A DNA stretch of 5,696 bases. Origin: Chloroflexota bacterium (GTDB lineage: Bacteria > Chloroflexota > Dormibacteria > CF-121). Below, piece by piece: positions 1 through 4,660 of the stretch (positions within the stretch are counted from its first letter, which is position 1; every line of letters starts with the position of its first letter). Location: contig VBIS01000221.1 of assembly GCA_005880605.1 (NCBI GenBank), forward strand, positions 1 to 5,696, read 5' to 3'. The notes under the pieces are model-generated. The model saw nothing but the letters and a program-made list of their open reading frames with translations. It was not told the DNA's origin and searched no databases. Made by a program: the position numbers and the translations under genes.

Positions 1-197
1 GCAACCAGGCGCTCGTACAGGTCGGGCTCGAGCCGGTAGAGGAGCTCCCACGCCAGCGATGCATTACGTCGCGGGTCGGCGATGACGCCGTCGAGGAAAC
101 GGTCGGCTTCTTCGGTGGAGAACACGCGCAGGTCGCTGGCGGAGTATCGCTCCATCAGCGGGTTGGCGCTGACGGCCTGTCCCACCTCAGTCGTCAT
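1..197 (-). CDS. Unrecognised protein, N-terminal 65 residues only; last visible gene of the pterin operon
   Basis: The reading frame begins at an ATG at 197 and stays open to the left edge, so the C-terminal part is missing. The visible N-terminus begins MTTEVGQAVSANPLMERYSA, followed by an acidic, Leu/Arg-rich, probably helical stretch. I see no signal peptide, no membrane segment, and no Rossmann glycine motif in this part. The start overlaps the stop of the upstream pterin synthase gene by 11 bases, in a different frame. This points to translational coupling and membership of the same operon. No strong Shine-Dalgarno precedes the ATG, which fits coupling; the ATG at 155 is an alternative start. 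I do not recognise the family. From its position I infer a later step or tailoring of the pterin made by folE and the synthase (for example a reductase, methyltransferase or glycosyltransferase), but nothing visible proves this. Confidence 0.7.
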   Translation of the reverse strand, partial: MTTEVGQAVSANPLMERYSASDLRVFSTEEADRFLDGVIADPRRNASLAWELLYRLEPDLYERLV

Positions 198-606
198 CGC
201 TGCACTCGGCCCAATTCTTATCCGTTTCGTGCACGCGTACCCGACGCAGCGACCCCTTGGGCAGGTGCGGCCGCAACCGGGCCCAGCAGGCGAGCGCCAG
301 GTTTTCCGCGGTGGGGATCCGCCCCTGCAGCCAGGTGACGTCCGTGTTGAGATTGCGGTGATCGACGTGCTGAATGATCTCCGCGTTCATCAGGTCCGAC
401 AGCCGCTTCAGGTCCATGACATAACCGGTACTGGGATCGATCGCGCCGCTGACGACGACTTCGAGGACGTAATTGTGCCCGTGGAGGTTGACGCACTTAC
501 CGTAGAGGCGGCGGTTTTCGTCCTCGCTGAGGGTCGTATCGCGCAACTGGTGGGCCGCATTGAATCCCTCGCGACGGCTGATGCGCACGTGGTTGGGGAC
601 CATCAT
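187..606 (-). CDS. 6-pyruvoyl-tetrahydropterin / 6-carboxytetrahydropterin synthase (PTPS/QueD family)
   Basis: This 139-residue protein carries the full PTPS signature. It has a zinc-binding His at H19 (FNAAHQL) and the CxxxHGH motif at residues 38-44 (CVNLHGHNY), giving the catalytic Cys38 and zinc ligands H42 and H44. VMDLKRL follows at 63-69, then D82-H83 of the catalytic triad (VDHRNLN), PTAEN at 98-102, and the pterin-anchoring Glu127 (VHETDKNWAE). The family converts 7,8-dihydroneopterin triphosphate to 6-pyruvoyl-tetrahydropterin (tetrahydrobiopterin route) or to 6-carboxytetrahydropterin (queuosine route). The CxxxHGH spacing is PTPS-I/QueD-like. No other queuosine gene is visible, and the partner folE supports only the shared first step, so the product is left open. 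I chose the ATG at 606, 8 bases after the folE stop; 603 is also possible. The frame extends upstream to 747, but that part lies inside folE and does not resemble the family. No good Shine-Dalgarno is present. Confidence 0.93.
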   Translation of the reverse strand: MMVPNHVRISRREGFNAAHQLRDTTLSEDENRRLYGKCVNLHGHNYVLEVVVSGAIDPSTGYVMDLKRLSDLMNAEIIQHVDHRNLNTDVTWLQGRIPTAENLALACWARLRPHLPKGSLRRVRVHETDKNWAECSDDD

Positions 607-614
607 GCGCGTGA

Positions 615-1316
615 CTAGGGATTGGCGCCGGTCTGGCAGAGTTTCAGGAATTCGTTGCGCAGCTGCTCGTCCGATTCGTAGGCGCCCCGCCAGAAGGTGG
701 TCCGGGTCGTCGCCTCCTGCTCGCGAACGCCTCGCATCTGCATGCAAAGGTGCGCAGCGTCAAGGTAGACGGCGACGCCGTGGGCCGCGAGGATCCGGTC
801 GAGCGCATTGATGACCTGGCGACCCAACCGTTCCTGCATCGAGAAGCGGCGGGCGTACAGTCGGACGACCCTGGTGAGTTTGGAAAGCCCGATGATGCGC
901 TCGTGCGCGACATACCCGATCCACGCCTGGCCGAAGAACGGGAACGCATGATGCTCGCAGATGGAATGAAACGGGATCGGACCCTGCACGATCTGGCTGA
1001 TGCGGCAGTCGGGGCCCTGATCGCATTCGGTTGGAAACGCTGTCACCAGCTTGGGATCACCTTCATATCCCTCCGTGGCGTCGAAGAGCGCGCGGATAAA
1101 GCGACGTGGCGTCTCGCGCGTTCCCGGGGTGTCGAGGCGCATGCCCATAGTCTGAAAGATTTCGGCGGCGTATTGCTCGAGTTGCCGCCACTTCGCTGGT
1201 GGAATCGTTCTCGTCACGGTGCGCTCCCACTCGGCGGCCTTGCGAGTCAACGGCCGAACAGCCGACCCACCGTTGAGGTCGGATCGTCGCGCGCGCGGCC
1301 GGGCCGTGGTCGCCAT
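615..1316 (-). CDS. folE: GTP cyclohydrolase I
   Basis: This 233-residue cytosolic enzyme converts GTP to 7,8-dihydroneopterin triphosphate, the entry step to folate, tetrahydrobiopterin and queuosine. The zinc and catalytic residues are all present: Cys120 with His122-His123 in ICEHHAFPFFG, His189 and Cys191 in AHLCMQMRGV. The GLSKLTRVVRLYARRFSMQE block at 143-162 is characteristic of the family. The numbering is offset by exactly ten from E. coli FolE (C110, H112, H113, H179, C181). The length is close to the usual 190-225 plus a basic N-terminal tail of about 25 residues. The ATG at 1316 shares one base with the TGA of the upstream DUF2231-Rieske gene (TGATG), a classic coupling junction. 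The next gene downstream is the PTPS-family enzyme that uses its product. This may be a pathway-dedicated second copy rather than the housekeeping folate enzyme, but that cannot be judged from one window. Confidence 0.96.
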   Translation of the reverse strand: MATTARPRARRSDLNGGSAVRPLTRKAAEWERTVTRTIPPAKWRQLEQYAAEIFQTMGMRLDTPGTRETPRRFIRALFDATEGYEGDPKLVTAFPTECDQGPDCRISQIVQGPIPFHSICEHHAFPFFGQAWIGYVAHERIIGLSKLTRVVRLYARRFSMQERLGRQVINALDRILAAHGVAVYLDAAHLCMQMRGVREQEATTRTTFWRGAYESDEQLRNEFLKLCQTGANP

Positions 1317-2209
1317 CAGTTCGGCTGCAGGCTGGCCGGCGAGCGCCGGACCTCGACCCTGCCCTCCGTGATGCGGGCGTCGTAGCGAACCAGGGGCACC
1401 GTTGCCGGGCCGCCACGAACCGCCCCCGTCCGCAGGTCGAAACGCGAGGCATGCCAGGGGCAGACGACGACCTGGCCTTCGAGCGTTCCTTCGTGCAGCG
1501 GTCCCCCGGCATGGCTACAGGTGTCGCTGACCGCCGTGATCACATCGCCGCGCTTGAGCAGAAAGATGGGGGTGCCATTACACTCCGCCATCTGCGGCTT
1601 GCCCTCGACCAGGTCGCTGGCACGCATCGCCGGCGCCCAGTCGGTGGGTGGCTGCTGAAAGGCGTGATGGTTGACGCCGGTGCCGATGTTGAAGACGAGT
1701 TCGCCGCCGAGGTAGGCCGCGGAGATGAGTAAGACGTAACCGATCCAGGAAAGGAGGATGCCAACGCCCTGACCGGGACTGGTCAGACGGAGCACCAGCG
1801 AGAGGACGTAGAGAATGGTGGCGATGAGGTTGAGCAGTCCGTGGCTCAAGCCGATGCGACGCTCGCGGTCGACGGTGTCTCCCCAATCGGTGTAGCCGGT
1901 GACGGCGGCGGCCAGCGCGGCCACGACTCCGACCGCGATCAGGATCTCAGCGGCACTGCGTGCCATCGGTGACCGCTGGCCGAACAGGTAGATGAGGTCG
2001 AAGAGGATCGCCAGGGTCCAGGCGCCCAGCGGAATATCCGTCAGAACCGGGTGAAGTGGATGGCCCAGCCAGGTCCCGTTGAAGAGGCTTTTGACACTCC
2101 GGCCGACGCGGCCGCGATAGACGGCGGTCGTCACCTTCTGGAGCACGTCGGCCAGCGGATCCAGCCACCGCTGGCGGTCGATAAAGCGGCTGACGGCATG
2201 ACTAAGCAT
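1316..2209 (-). CDS. DUF2231 four-helix membrane protein fused to a C-terminal Rieske [2Fe-2S] domain
   Basis: This is a 297-residue fusion. Residues about 45-180 form a DUF2231 membrane domain with four predicted helices (about 59-77, 86-105, 121-140 and 150-168). Family-type motifs are GHPLHPVLTDIPLGAW, GYTDWGDT, HGLLN and GGELVFNIG. Residues about 195-290 form a Rieske domain with CSHAGGPLHEG (Cys231, His233) and CPWHASRFD (Cys250, His253), which are all four cluster ligands. The extra disulfide cysteines of bc1-type Rieske proteins are absent (CPW, not CPC), so it resembles a Rieske-type ferredoxin. I infer a membrane-tethered electron carrier; its donor and acceptor are unknown. The ATG at 2209 is chosen because AGGAGGAAGG lies just upstream. 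The frame reaches 2248 but lacks such support there. The start overlaps the regulator's stop by 8 bases, and the TGA overlaps the folE start by one base. Confidence 0.9.
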   Translation of the reverse strand: MLSHAVSRFIDRQRWLDPLADVLQKVTTAVYRGRVGRSVKSLFNGTWLGHPLHPVLTDIPLGAWTLAILFDLIYLFGQRSPMARSAAEILIAVGVVAALAAAVTGYTDWGDTVDRERRIGLSHGLLNLIATILYVLSLVLRLTSPGQGVGILLSWIGYVLLISAAYLGGELVFNIGTGVNHHAFQQPPTDWAPAMRASDLVEGKPQMAECNGTPIFLLKRGDVITAVSDTCSHAGGPLHEGTLEGQVVVCPWHASRFDLRTGAVRGGPATVPLVRYDARITEGRVEVRRSPASLQPN

Positions 2210-2903
2210 TCCTTCCTCCTTTCGCTGACGACGGCGCAATGGCGACACAGCATCGCCCGGGGCCGGGGTCCAGGCCCGCCTTCAGGCGGTCCGTGCCCAG
2301 CCCCGTGATGATGACCTCGACCAGGCTCAGGTTGGTCCCGCAAACGAGCTGCGGGTAGGCTGCGGCGACGGTATCGAACGGGCAGTTTCGAAGACGAACC
2401 AGGGCGCCATCGGCGTAAGGTTCGGCGCCGAGGCCGTCAAGCGCCTCGCGGAGAGTGCGAAGGGATGAGGCTGGGCGGTCCGAGCGAGATGATGCCCCCA
2501 GGGCCTGGCCGAACCTGCGCGCCGCCTTCTTCAGGCCGGTTTTGATCCTGCTCCCGCGGGCCGCATGCAACGAACCGGCGAAAAGCTGCGCGAGGAGCTC
2601 ATAGCGGCGCTCGGGCACATTGATGCTGATCTGCCGTTCTACGCGCCGATAAAGCTTGGAGGGACGCCCCGCGCCTGGACCCTCGCGGCCAGACAGACGT
2701 CGAAACGACACCTGGAGCAATCCAGTTCCGACCAGCCGATCGAGGTGGAAGGAGGCGAGACTGCGGCTGATGGAGAGCGCCCCGGCAGCTTCGTCGCGGG
2801 AGACATCGTGGCGTTGCCGGCTGACGTATGCATAGACCGCACGACGCCGAGGATCGTGCAACGCGCCGATGGCCTCGATGTCCGTGTTGACGTGACTCCC
2901 CAC
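2202..2903 (-). CDS. SufR/ArsR-like winged-helix regulator with C-terminal cysteine cluster
   Basis: With the GTG start at 2903 the protein has 233 residues. Residues about 10-87 form a winged helix-turn-helix of the COG2345 type: IEAIGALHDPRRRAVYAYV, a recognition-helix region SISRSLASFHLDRLVGTGLL, and the wing signature GRPSKLYRR. The C-terminal part has a cysteine pattern C174-x13-C188-x29-C218-C219 (NCPF at 173-176, CGTNLS at 188-193, RCCVAI at 217-222). This is the layout of SufR-type repressors that ligate an Fe-S cluster. It heads the operon that encodes a Rieske protein, so I infer redox or Fe-S control of that operon, probably including itself. A frame extension to a GTG at 2978 exists but would run through an AT-rich promoter-like stretch, so I reject it. 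The GTG lacks a clear Shine-Dalgarno. On the minus strand a TATTAT sits 7 bases before it, so a leaderless transcript is possible but unproven. Confidence 0.85.
   Translation of the reverse strand: MGSHVNTDIEAIGALHDPRRRAVYAYVSRQRHDVSRDEAAGALSISRSLASFHLDRLVGTGLLQVSFRRLSGREGPGAGRPSKLYRRVERQISINVPERRYELLAQLFAGSLHAARGSRIKTGLKKAARRFGQALGASSRSDRPASSLRTLREALDGLGAEPYADGALVRLRNCPFDTVAAAYPQLVCGTNLSLVEVIITGLGTDRLKAGLDPGPGRCCVAIAPSSAKGGRNA
2211..2220 (-). promoter_or_regulatory. Strong Shine-Dalgarno for the DUF2231-Rieske gene
   Basis: On the minus strand the sequence reads AGGAGGAAGG immediately before the ATG at 2209. It fixes the start 13 codons downstream of the first possible start at 2248. It also lies inside the end of the regulator gene, so a ribosome finishing the regulator can reinitiate here. 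Confidence 0.8.
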
Positions 2904-2915
2904 GACTCTAATAAT
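2887..2915 (+). promoter_or_regulatory. Near-consensus sigma-70-type promoter for the small Cys/His ORF
   Basis: TTGACG at 2887-2892 and AATAAT at 2910-2915 are separated by exactly 17 bases. Each hexamer matches the consensus at 5 of 6 positions. The expected transcription start is near 2922, giving a short leader before the ribosome binding site at 2944-2949 and the ATG at 2959. The -10 lies in the only clearly AT-rich patch of the window. The whole element overlaps the first codons of the divergent regulator gene (start 2903), so regulator binding here could affect both directions. Confidence 0.55.
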
Positions 2916-2930
2916 AGTAGCAATTGGTTT

Positions 2931-2938
2931 TAGATCTA
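2931..2938. repeat. 8-bp palindrome TAGATCTA in the AT-rich divergent region
   Basis: A perfect short palindrome lies between the plus-strand promoter and the small ORF, and upstream of the regulator start on the other strand. It is a possible half of an operator. By itself it is short enough to be chance. Confidence 0.3.
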
Positions 2939-2943
2939 TGCCG

Positions 2944-2949
2944 AGGAGG
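2944..2949 (+). promoter_or_regulatory. Shine-Dalgarno AGGAGG that sets the start of the small ORF
   Basis: AGGAGG ends 9 bases before the ATG at 2959. An earlier in-frame ATG at 2938 lies upstream of this site and has none of its own, and an in-frame GTG at 2953 is too close to it. The ATG at 2959 is therefore preferred. Confidence 0.6.
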
Positions 2950-2958
2950 TCAGTGGCA

Positions 2959-3132
2959 ATGGAGCAGAGGCTCGACACCAGTAAGGGTTGGTGCTGCGAC
3001 GGGAGGACGTGGGTGGAGCACGCGCAGAAGGACGGCCATTGCTGTCAACCGGAGGGACAGAAGCTCGAGGACTTACCGGTCGAAGGGCAGCGCAAGGCCC
3101 GCCAGCGAGTGGCCCAAGGTAAATCGGCCTGA
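2959..3132 (+). CDS. Small Cys/His-rich protein, 57 residues, unknown family
   Basis: The ORF encodes 57 residues beginning MEQRLDTSKGWCCDG. Two vicinal cysteine pairs (C12-C13 and C28-C29) bracket two histidines (H21 and H27), so the N-terminal half could bind a metal such as zinc or an Fe-S cluster. The C-terminal half is charged, rich in Gln, Arg and Lys, and probably helical. It has no signal peptide or membrane segment. A near-consensus promoter and a well-spaced AGGAGG stand upstream, which is the main reason to call it real. It is divergent from the Cys-containing regulator. Its last 60 bases overlap the 3' end of the DUF2231 gene on the other strand. I do not recognise the family. It could be a metal-binding accessory or antirepressor-like protein, which is a guess from context, or a chance ORF. 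Confidence 0.5.
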   Translation: MEQRLDTSKGWCCDGRTWVEHAQKDGHCCQPEGQKLEDLPVEGQRKARQRVAQGKSA

Positions 3133-3624
3133 CCACGCCCGCCCGCCGACCCGGGAGTTAGCGCGCCGGAAGGAACGTCTTATGGCGCTCGAAGTCGGCA
3201 ACTTCTTCGCGCGCCCAAAGCGAAAGACGAGATCTCCTCCGATCCATGCGGCGACCAGTAGTCCTGCGGTCGCGGCAGCCAGGAACCCGAGGCGTCGTTT
3301 AGGGCCGGCCGACGCACCAGCCAGGGCGGTGATGCCCGCGGTGTTGATCGCGCCGTGGACGGTGGCGGGCGTCCATGCGGGATGGTCGCCCGGAATGGTA
3401 AGCCAGTCGATCCAACCCACCACCGCGGCAGCGGCAGCGGCAGCGGCAGCGGTCGCCGTCTGGGTGGCGAGGCGGCTCAGTGGCTCAAGGACGTTGTCCT
3501 TGCGTGTCCGCCTCCAGGCCTCCATCGCCAAAGCAAGCGGGATCAGGACCGCGGGGCCATCCGACAGGATGGCGTGGATGGGATGGCCGTGCACCACGGG
3601 ATGCTTCGGTAGATCGATCGCCAA
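3073..3624 (-). CDS. Stand-alone DUF2231 membrane protein
   Basis: This 183-residue protein has four predicted helices (about 18-36, 53-75, 90-106 and 112-130). It shows the same motif skeleton as the Rieske fusion upstream in this window: HGHPIHAILSDGPAVLIP, GWIDWL, HGAIN and GGDLVFRFG. The two are therefore paralogous membrane domains. The conserved histidines and acidic residues near the membrane could serve heme or proton chemistry, but the function of DUF2231 is not established. Helix 2 contains a run of nine alanines encoded by a hexanucleotide repeat. Beyond residue about 140 the tail is basic and low in motif content, and its end overlaps the small plus-strand ORF. The start is uncertain: the TTG at 3624 directly abuts an AAAAGGAGG with no spacer, while the next usable GTG codons (3597, 3594) are about 27 bases away. 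The domain begins right after these, so the true start lies within this interval. Confidence 0.85.
   Translation of the reverse strand: MAIDLPKHPVVHGHPIHAILSDGPAVLIPLALAMEAWRRTRKDNVLEPLSRLATQTATAAAAAAAAAVVGWIDWLTIPGDHPAWTPATVHGAINTAGITALAGASAGPKRRLGFLAAATAGLLVAAWIGGDLVFRFGRAKKLPTSSAIRRSFRRANSRVGGRAWSGRFTLGHSLAGLALPFDR
3425..3452. repeat. Hexanucleotide repeat (gcggca), about 4.7 copies, coding a poly-Ala run
   Basis: Four perfect gcggca units plus a partial unit lie inside helix 2 of the DUF2231 protein and encode Ala-Ala per unit on the minus strand. Gain or loss of a unit keeps frame but changes helix length by two residues. It is a possible slippage site. Confidence 0.85.
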
Positions 3625-3633
3625 CCTCCTTTT
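3625..3633 (-). promoter_or_regulatory. Shine-Dalgarno AAAAGGAGG abutting the TTG of the DUF2231 gene
   Basis: On the minus strand a near-perfect anti-SD complement ends directly before the TTG at 3624. Zero spacing is unfavourable for that codon. Either the start is a non-standard codon a few bases on (ATC at 3618 would have 6-base spacing), or a base error hides the true start. Confidence 0.5.
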
Positions 3634-3638
3634 GCATT

Positions 3639-3660
3639 CAAAAAAAAGACTGAGGCCTCG
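3639..3660 (-). terminator. Possible weak terminator: GAGGCCTC palindrome followed by a T8 tract
   Basis: Read on the minus strand, the palindrome GAGGCCTC (3652-3659) is followed three bases later by eight T residues (3647-3640). It lies downstream of the receiver-like gene and upstream of the DUF2231 gene, where a terminator would be expected. The palindrome has no spare loop, so any hairpin would be short. I give it low confidence. Confidence 0.25.
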
Positions 3661-3728
3661 ACTCTCTCCAGCCTATCAACCGGCTGACCACTCGCGTGAC
3701 CGCCGCGAGATCGCCGGCGACCGCCTCG

Positions 3729-4046
3729 TCAGGCAGCCTGCGCCATGGTGGCGTGGAGAGTCGCGCGCAGCGCGACACGGCGATGAACCTCGGCGACGAG
3801 CGCAGCCGGCGTCATCTCGGCCGAGACCCTCAGCACCTGGGCCGTCTGCGCCGGGTAGGAAAAGACGGCCAGATCGCACAGCACGATCACGTCGGGGTCG
3901 AGCCCGGGAGTACCCAGCGCCCCCACGAAGCTTTCGGCCTGGAAGACCTCATAGCCGCCGCCGGCCAGCGCGTTACGGTAGCGCTCTCCGCTCTCGCGGT
4001 CGTCCGCGATCAGGAGGACGCGGGCTATGCCGTTGAGTGGATTCAT
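3729..4046 (-). CDS. Short receiver-like (CheY-type) protein, probably degenerate
   Basis: The 105-residue product starts with a receiver-like first strand and acidic pair (RVLLIADDRESGERYRNAL, D15-D16). A second strand follows, then a third strand ending in a possible phospho-acceptor Asp58 (PDVIVLCDLAVF). The region after this is shortened. The usual fourth strand with Ser/Thr and the fifth strand with the conserved Lys-Pro are not recognisable; instead QVLRVSAEMTP leads directly into the last helix (AALVAEVHRRVAL). The protein is also shorter than the usual 115-125 residues. It may be a pseudo-receiver that binds a partner without phosphorylation, or a decayed response regulator. No kinase or output domain lies next to it. 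The ATG at 4046 has a close AGGA two bases upstream, a poor spacing. It is divergent from the secreted-protein gene across a palindrome-bearing region. Confidence 0.7.
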   Translation of the reverse strand: MNPLNGIARVLLIADDRESGERYRNALAGGGYEVFQAESFVGALGTPGLDPDVIVLCDLAVFSYPAQTAQVLRVSAEMTPAALVAEVHRRVALRATLHATMAQAA

Positions 4047-4113
4047 GTCCTGACATCATGCGTTTCCGTGCCGGCGGAAGGTTAGGCCGTTCGGCGTACT
4101 GGTTGACGTCCGT

Positions 4114-4129
4114 TTGGCAGGCCTGCCAA
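4114..4129. promoter_or_regulatory. Perfect 16-bp palindrome TTGGCAGGCCTGCCAA, candidate operator
   Basis: The palindrome lies in the 98-base gap between the divergent receiver-like gene (start 4046) and the secreted-protein gene (start 4145). One unpaired base on each side is followed by a CG/CG pair, extending an imperfect dyad to 22 bp. A TTGACG -35-like hexamer occurs at 4103-4108, so the palindrome would fall in the spacer of that promoter; no convincing -10 follows at normal spacing. It is probably a binding site for a dimeric regulator not encoded nearby. Confidence 0.5.
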
Positions 4130-4144
4130 GCGTTAAATGAGCTG

Positions 4145-4660
4145 ATGCGGCCTGGTTTTAGGTTCGTGGCCGGCCCGCTGAAAGTGGCCCTATGGCCGGC
4201 CATGCTGCTGCTGGGTCTCGGCGCTACCGCGAACGCCACCGGAGTGGTCGGCCCTGCTATTCGTACTCCGGCTCGGGTGGAGGCGCCCGCGTTCCAGCGA
4301 ACGACACAATTCGGAGTGCGCCCAGATTGCCTGGTGATCGCCGTCGACACGGGTGGCGTCTGCCCGGTGCCGGCGATCCCTGCACATGGGTGGATGGATC
4401 CAGCCACGATCTCTCTCTGCTCTACGTCGCTTTGCGGCCGCGGCTTTCGCCCGGGTAGCACCATCCTGCTGCTTGCGACCAGGGCCGAGGGCTCTACCTT
4501 CTGGCGAATCCAGGCCGACCGGAACGGCAATTTCCGTTCGCCGCTCCCGTCGCCGCTGTGCCGCTTTGCCCCGATCGACATAGCCGCCTATGGCAACCTG
4601 GGGGAGCGATCCGCTCGGCTCTCGCTGGCCAGCGTTGGCTGCCGGTCGTTCGGGACTTAG
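4145..4660 (+). CDS. Secreted protein of unknown function with six mature cysteines
   Basis: The ATG at 4145 gives 171 residues with a good Sec signal peptide: MRPGFRF, a hydrophobic core VALWPAMLLLGLGA, and an ANA cleavage site after residue 31. The frame is open back to 4037, but those extra 36 residues look non-coding, contain the palindrome, and would overlap the divergent gene's start. The mature part has six cysteines (62, 73, 92, 97, 139 and 166), an even number that would suit disulfides outside the cell. Residues 100-139 (GFRPGSTILLLATRAEGS, then IQADRNGNFRSPLPSPLC) resemble the beta-rich repeat style, with GF.PG and a D..G.F turn, seen in bacterial extracellular Ig-like domains. I cannot name a family. 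Its TAG overlaps the TAA of the convergent transporter gene. Confidence 0.65.
   Translation: MRPGFRFVAGPLKVALWPAMLLLGLGATANATGVVGPAIRTPARVEAPAFQRTTQFGVRPDCLVIAVDTGGVCPVPAIPAHGWMDPATISLCSTSLCGRGFRPGSTILLLATRAEGSTFWRIQADRNGNFRSPLPSPLCRFAPIDIAAYGNLGERSARLSLASVGCRSFGT

Noticed and set aside
82..618. Plus-strand open frame opposite the PTPS gene
   Set aside because: It is antisense to a clear enzyme gene and has no motif of its own.
607..747. N-terminal extension of the PTPS frame up to 747
   Set aside because: It lies wholly inside folE's conserved C-terminus in another frame, and the family normally begins just before the FNAAHQL strand, which fits the ATG at 606.
750..1385. Plus-strand open frame opposite folE
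   Set aside because: It is an antisense shadow of folE, whose active-site residues are all on the minus strand.
2904..2978. Extension of the regulator to a GTG at 2978
   Set aside because: It would translate the AT-rich promoter-like patch and the small ORF's leader, and adds residues not typical before the winged helix.
3709..3722. TCGCCGGCGA palindrome as a terminator after the receiver-like gene
   Set aside because: There is no loop and no T-run follows. Such GC palindromes are common by chance in this base composition.
2924..4036. Long plus-strand open frame (370 codons)
   Set aside because: It is antisense to the DUF2231 and receiver-like genes, Arg/Pro-rich, and has no family motif or ribosome site. 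It is an effect of high GC.
4103..4138. TTGACG ... TTAAAT as a promoter for the secreted-protein gene
   Set aside because: The spacer of 24 bases is too long for a normal sigma-70 promoter, and no better -10 was found.
4037..4144. Earlier start of the secreted protein at 4037
   Set aside because: It would overlap the divergent gene's start codon, cover the 16-bp palindrome and bury the signal peptide 36 residues inside.
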